Part shown: one piece after another, positions 57,101 to 60,000 of the stretch
How the letters are laid out: every line of letters starts with the position of its first letter
Numbering within the stretch: the first letter of the stretch is position 1
Origin: Lingula anatina
Taxonomy: Eukaryota > Brachiopoda > Lingulata > Lingulida > Lingulidae
Assembly: GCF_001039355.2 (NCBI RefSeq)
Contig: NW_019775423.1
Location: forward strand, 188,001-248,000
Direction: 5' to 3'
DNA: 60,000 bases
The notes under the pieces: generated by a model
Told to the model about the DNA's origin: nothing
Databases searched by the model: none
Seen by the model: the letters and a program-made list of their open reading frames with translations, nothing else
Translations under genes and position numbers: made by a program

Positions 57101-57768
57101 TGTATGTTGCTATCGACGACATTAATATGGGACAACCCTTGCTATTCATGCAGCAATATTTATAACATGGACGATAAACAAGTGCGGTAGTTGTTCTTGG
57201 GCCACAGCAAAGCAAAGAACAAATAAACATATTTTAAGAAATTAGTTCAGTTGTAAAATATTTCCACCCAGGTGTATCAGTATGTAAAATCATTTAATGT
57301 TAAGCACATTTGAAATAAAGCCGCGTTTAATTGAGTTTAGAACGTCCAATTTACATTTTTCATTAAATCATTCCAGTTCAGTAACTGGTAGCTAGGAGAT
57401 GGCCTTTGGTGATGTTTTACCCTGTAATGCGCAGGAAACTTTATCTTTGAGAAAATAAAAATGAGAACGTGCTGAAACTTCTCGTTATCTTAAATAAATG
57501 GGCATTGCATAATACCAGTTCAGACATCGAGACATATAAATCGGAAAGCCATGTCATAATAGGTCATTAAAGATAGATTTTGGTTAGAAACAAAGACCAA
57601 TCGCAGTGAAAAATCACTTAATATAAATTCTTAAGTAACATTAGCATTTTCTGGTATATTTTCATAAAGAATCAAATTTGGATAGCAACACGGCTTATAG
57701 TAAATTGTTCCAATATTAAAATCACACAGTGGGCGTTAAACCTTTTATAACATACTCATATTTTGCAA

Positions 57769-57800
57769 ATAATAATAATAATAATAAATAATGATAATAA
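57769..57800. repeat. (AAT)n microsatellite
   Basis: AAT/ATA repeat with minor interruptions. It produces a polytyrosine/isoleucine artefact frame on the minus strand. Confidence 0.8.
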
Positions 57801-58226
57801 AATAACACTTCACTCCAGCCCTTCCATGATTCACCCATTTTCTGTACCATATCCAAGTGTCCCTCTGTGAAATGTTACCGAAACAAATTTTAAAAATTTG
57901 AATCTCAAATAACGAATGTGACAGGCGACAAATACATGTATAATCAGAGTTGTCTTCAACAGAACCATTACTTCTATTGCGTTTGTTGTCCAAAAAGAGA
58001 CATATGTGTTGTCGCCGCTACCGCAATTATTAAACAAACACTGCTCCGTTCACCCAGTACTGGCAGTGTTACGCGTGTTATTGTTGCTCTTCAACTACTG
58101 TGAGCAGGGCATTCCGTGACAACACAGGCATGAGGTAGAAGCCCGTCGACGAACGCGAGCGGCGAAGAATTTATAGCAAATTGGTTTCAATGCAGCTCAA
58201 ATTTTCATGTATAAAATACAAGATCA

Positions 58227-59135
58227 ATGGCAACTTTATTAAGCCCAAGATCCGCGTCTGCGGAATTTGAGGCTGTTTTAGAAGAAATGAAAGCCGCTGA
58301 GAGAAAACTGAAAGAAGAAACAGAGAAGAAGAAAGGTGATACAAACAAAGGGGAAAGTGAAATCCGTCAGATATCCCGCCAGTTAAACCGTAGGGTATCC
58401 TTCAATGATGAAGTCACCAGTTATCCCTATGAGGACTTGTTAACTACGTATGAGCGCGAAATCCTAGAAAATGGGACGAATACCACTAAAAAAGACGTGG
58501 TCGATGAGAAAGAAACGCAGAGAGTTCAGTCCGCTCCATTACCTGGCCGTGTCACGGTGATGCCACCGGTGCGAGAGATAGTAGATGTCAATAAGATAGA
58601 ATCTCAGTTAAGAGCCCAAAAATCCAGACAGGAGGAACTTGTGATACGGAATACTGCCAGAAGAGTCAAGGAGAACTCAGAGAGAAGAAAGCAGATGATT
58701 GAGGACAAATTTCGGTACACCGTTCCAGACGGCGTGCGTTGTGCCTACACGGTAACAAATCAGCCGTCAAATGCAGCAAAGCAGACGAGAAGCAAAAGTG
58801 CTGACGTTCGCCGTCGAAGCAGTGATGCGCCCGTCTATTGTAGACGGTATATCACTCTCAGTCTTCCTGCTGATATGAGGAAAAAGTGGCGTAGGGAATC
58901 AGAAGACAAAGGAGAAAAAGTAAAACATGACTCTGACAGCGATAATTCGGATAAAGACGATTTCGCCAGCAGACGACAAGGTTTCAGACCTCGGAAAAAA
59001 CAAGTAGCCGTAAGAAAGGTCCAGTCCGCTTCAATCACAAAAATCAACATTGGGAGCGATGTAATCAAGCAGAACGTTCCGAAGGAATATGGTCAAAATA
59101 GAAAATTGCGGCGGCCAAGAACAGTGTGCTACTAA
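58227..59135 (+). CDS. unknown 302-aa charged protein with PP1-docking motif
   Basis: A single-exon frame starting MATLLSPRSASAEFEAVLEE. Residues 12-36 are a heptad-like charged helix (coiled-coil candidate). RVSF at 56-59, in RRVSFNDEV, is a canonical RVxF PP1-docking motif. Residues 113-166 (with RQEELVIRNTARRVKEN) align gap-free with residues 397-450 of the 504-aa protein at 41-43 kb, with about 15 identities in 54. Both are followed by an R-S-K-S-A motif. The C-terminal half is Ser/Asp- and Arg/Lys-rich and appears disordered. No signal peptide or membrane segment. It is the only plus-strand gene in the group. Family unrecognised; a role as a phosphatase-binding regulatory protein is an inference from one short motif. 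Confidence 0.82.
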   Translation: MATLLSPRSASAEFEAVLEEMKAAERKLKEETEKKKGDTNKGESEIRQISRQLNRRVSFNDEVTSYPYEDLLTTYEREILENGTNTTKKDVVDEKETQRVQSAPLPGRVTVMPPVREIVDVNKIESQLRAQKSRQEELVIRNTARRVKENSERRKQMIEDKFRYTVPDGVRCAYTVTNQPSNAAKQTRSKSADVRRRSSDAPVYCRRYITLSLPADMRKKWRRESEDKGEKVKHDSDSDNSDKDDFASRRQGFRPRKKQVAVRKVQSASITKINIGSDVIKQNVPKEYGQNRKLRRPRTVCY

Positions 59136-60000
59136 AAATATATATTAACATTCCATGATAAAGATAATATACCGGTACAGTCAAAGCATTCTGTGATATA
59201 GTTATTTATGACGATTCATATTTAAAAAAAAAGAAGGTACATTTTGCAGTGCGCGTTGACAGCATTAAACGTTACTGTATACTTATAGAAGTAGTTATTT
59301 CACTGAATGATCCAAATTATTTGGGTTGTTGAACAGTCAAAGAGGCAGTGAGGAAAAAATAATCCTGAGGAAGACCTTTGGCCCAAATGTTTAAATCAAC
59401 GTTCTTTTTACATTACAAAAAATATCATCCTCTCATCAATTCTTAAATGACAGAGTGGATGCTTGAAGAGTATTTTAATTAAATGTAGTGTGAATTATTT
59501 ATTTCCAAGTTCAGAGTTCTAATAAAGTGAGAGTGAATTGTTGCGAAGGAAACCAATGCTGAAACGTCTGTTAGAACCACTGCCAGTTTAAAAGTGAAGA
59601 TGAATTATGCTGTTGCCATTAAATTTTATTAATTCATTTTCAGACTCAACCTTGAATAATGTGCAAAACCTTGATCCCATTGAAATAATTATCATAACAT
59701 GCCTTTAAGATGTAATGGGATCTGGATCTTATCAGTCAGAAAATCATTTGTACAGTTTGACGAACAGCTCGTCTTCATACCTTGGTCTAGAACGTAATCA
59801 GTCCCCCGCGGGTTGGCGTAATCTAACAGAAAAAGAAAATCAATAGCAATCCCATAACAAAATATTTGCTCAGAGAAATACGCATTATAATGTAGCTTCA
59901 ATATACATGCCTACCGAGGAATTGGAGTCTATTAGATGCATGGGATTCTAGGACCTGCAGTAAGCAATTTGAAAAAACAACAATGCATGCTTGATAGGAG
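59136..60000. other. 3' UTR of the 302-aa gene and downstream sequence
   Basis: AATAAA at 59521-59526 would end the transcript about 390 nt past the stop. Beyond that to the right edge I see no supported feature. Confidence 0.5.
59521..59526 (+). other. candidate poly(A) signal for the 302-aa gene
   Basis: AATAAA about 386 nt after the stop codon, on the coding strand. Confidence 0.5.

Larger units (their letters stand above)
53182..58226. other. intergenic region, possibly with an upstream exon of the 52-53 kb gene
   Basis: No supported coding sequence in 5 kb. It holds a 25-bp tandem duplication at 54134-54183 and an AAT microsatellite near 57769-57800. CpG-bearing sequence at 58060-58180 may be the promoter of the plus-strand gene that follows. 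Confidence 0.45.

Overview
This is an AT-rich, intron-rich animal genome window. The evidence is signal-peptide exons with canonical GT-AG boundaries, phase-matched short exons, vertebrate-type growth-factor domains and several foldback DNA transposons. The gene content fits an invertebrate bilaterian, but I cannot name the species. No bacterial operons, rRNA, convincing tRNA or CRISPR are visible.

Left part (1-8.4 kb): on the minus strand, the 5' end of a secreted or membrane immunoglobulin-domain protein. A signal-peptide exon at 8293-8365 joins in phase, across a 6.5-kb intron, to a half-Ig exon at 1697-1821. The rest lies towards or beyond the left edge.

Centre (10.6-32 kb): a minus-strand pleiotrophin/midkine-like gene. 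A signal peptide exon (31898-31994) and one N-type PTN/MK domain exon (27367-27534) are followed by a series of single-domain C-type exons, all bounded by phase-1 introns, ending at a stop at 11866. A 6.5-7 kb block carrying four C-domain exons occurs twice in tandem (12323-18775 and 18843-25832). The copies are separated by a lone N at 18776 and a 66-bp repeat. They differ at 13 of 711 coding bases, 10 of them synonymous. Two palindromic MITEs with TAA target duplications sit only in the second copy. The best reading is two haplotypes assembled head to tail, so the real gene probably has one N and six C domains (411 aa). A true duplication would also stay in frame (ten C domains, 648 aa).

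Right part (41-60 kb): five intron-poor genes, four on the minus strand (41.3-43.2, 45.1-46.4, 48.4-49.4 and 52.0-53.2 kb) and one on the plus strand (58.2-59.1 kb). They encode charged, low-complexity, apparently disordered proteins that I do not recognise. Two of them (504 and 302 aa) share a gap-free 54-residue block with an EL[IV]IRN core. Two carry RVxF-type PP1-docking motifs, and one of those also has a CxxCxxCxxC cluster. Their joint function is unknown.

The remaining sequence is introns and intergenic DNA with MITEs, perfect palindromes, microsatellites and a possible tRNA-derived SINE fragment.
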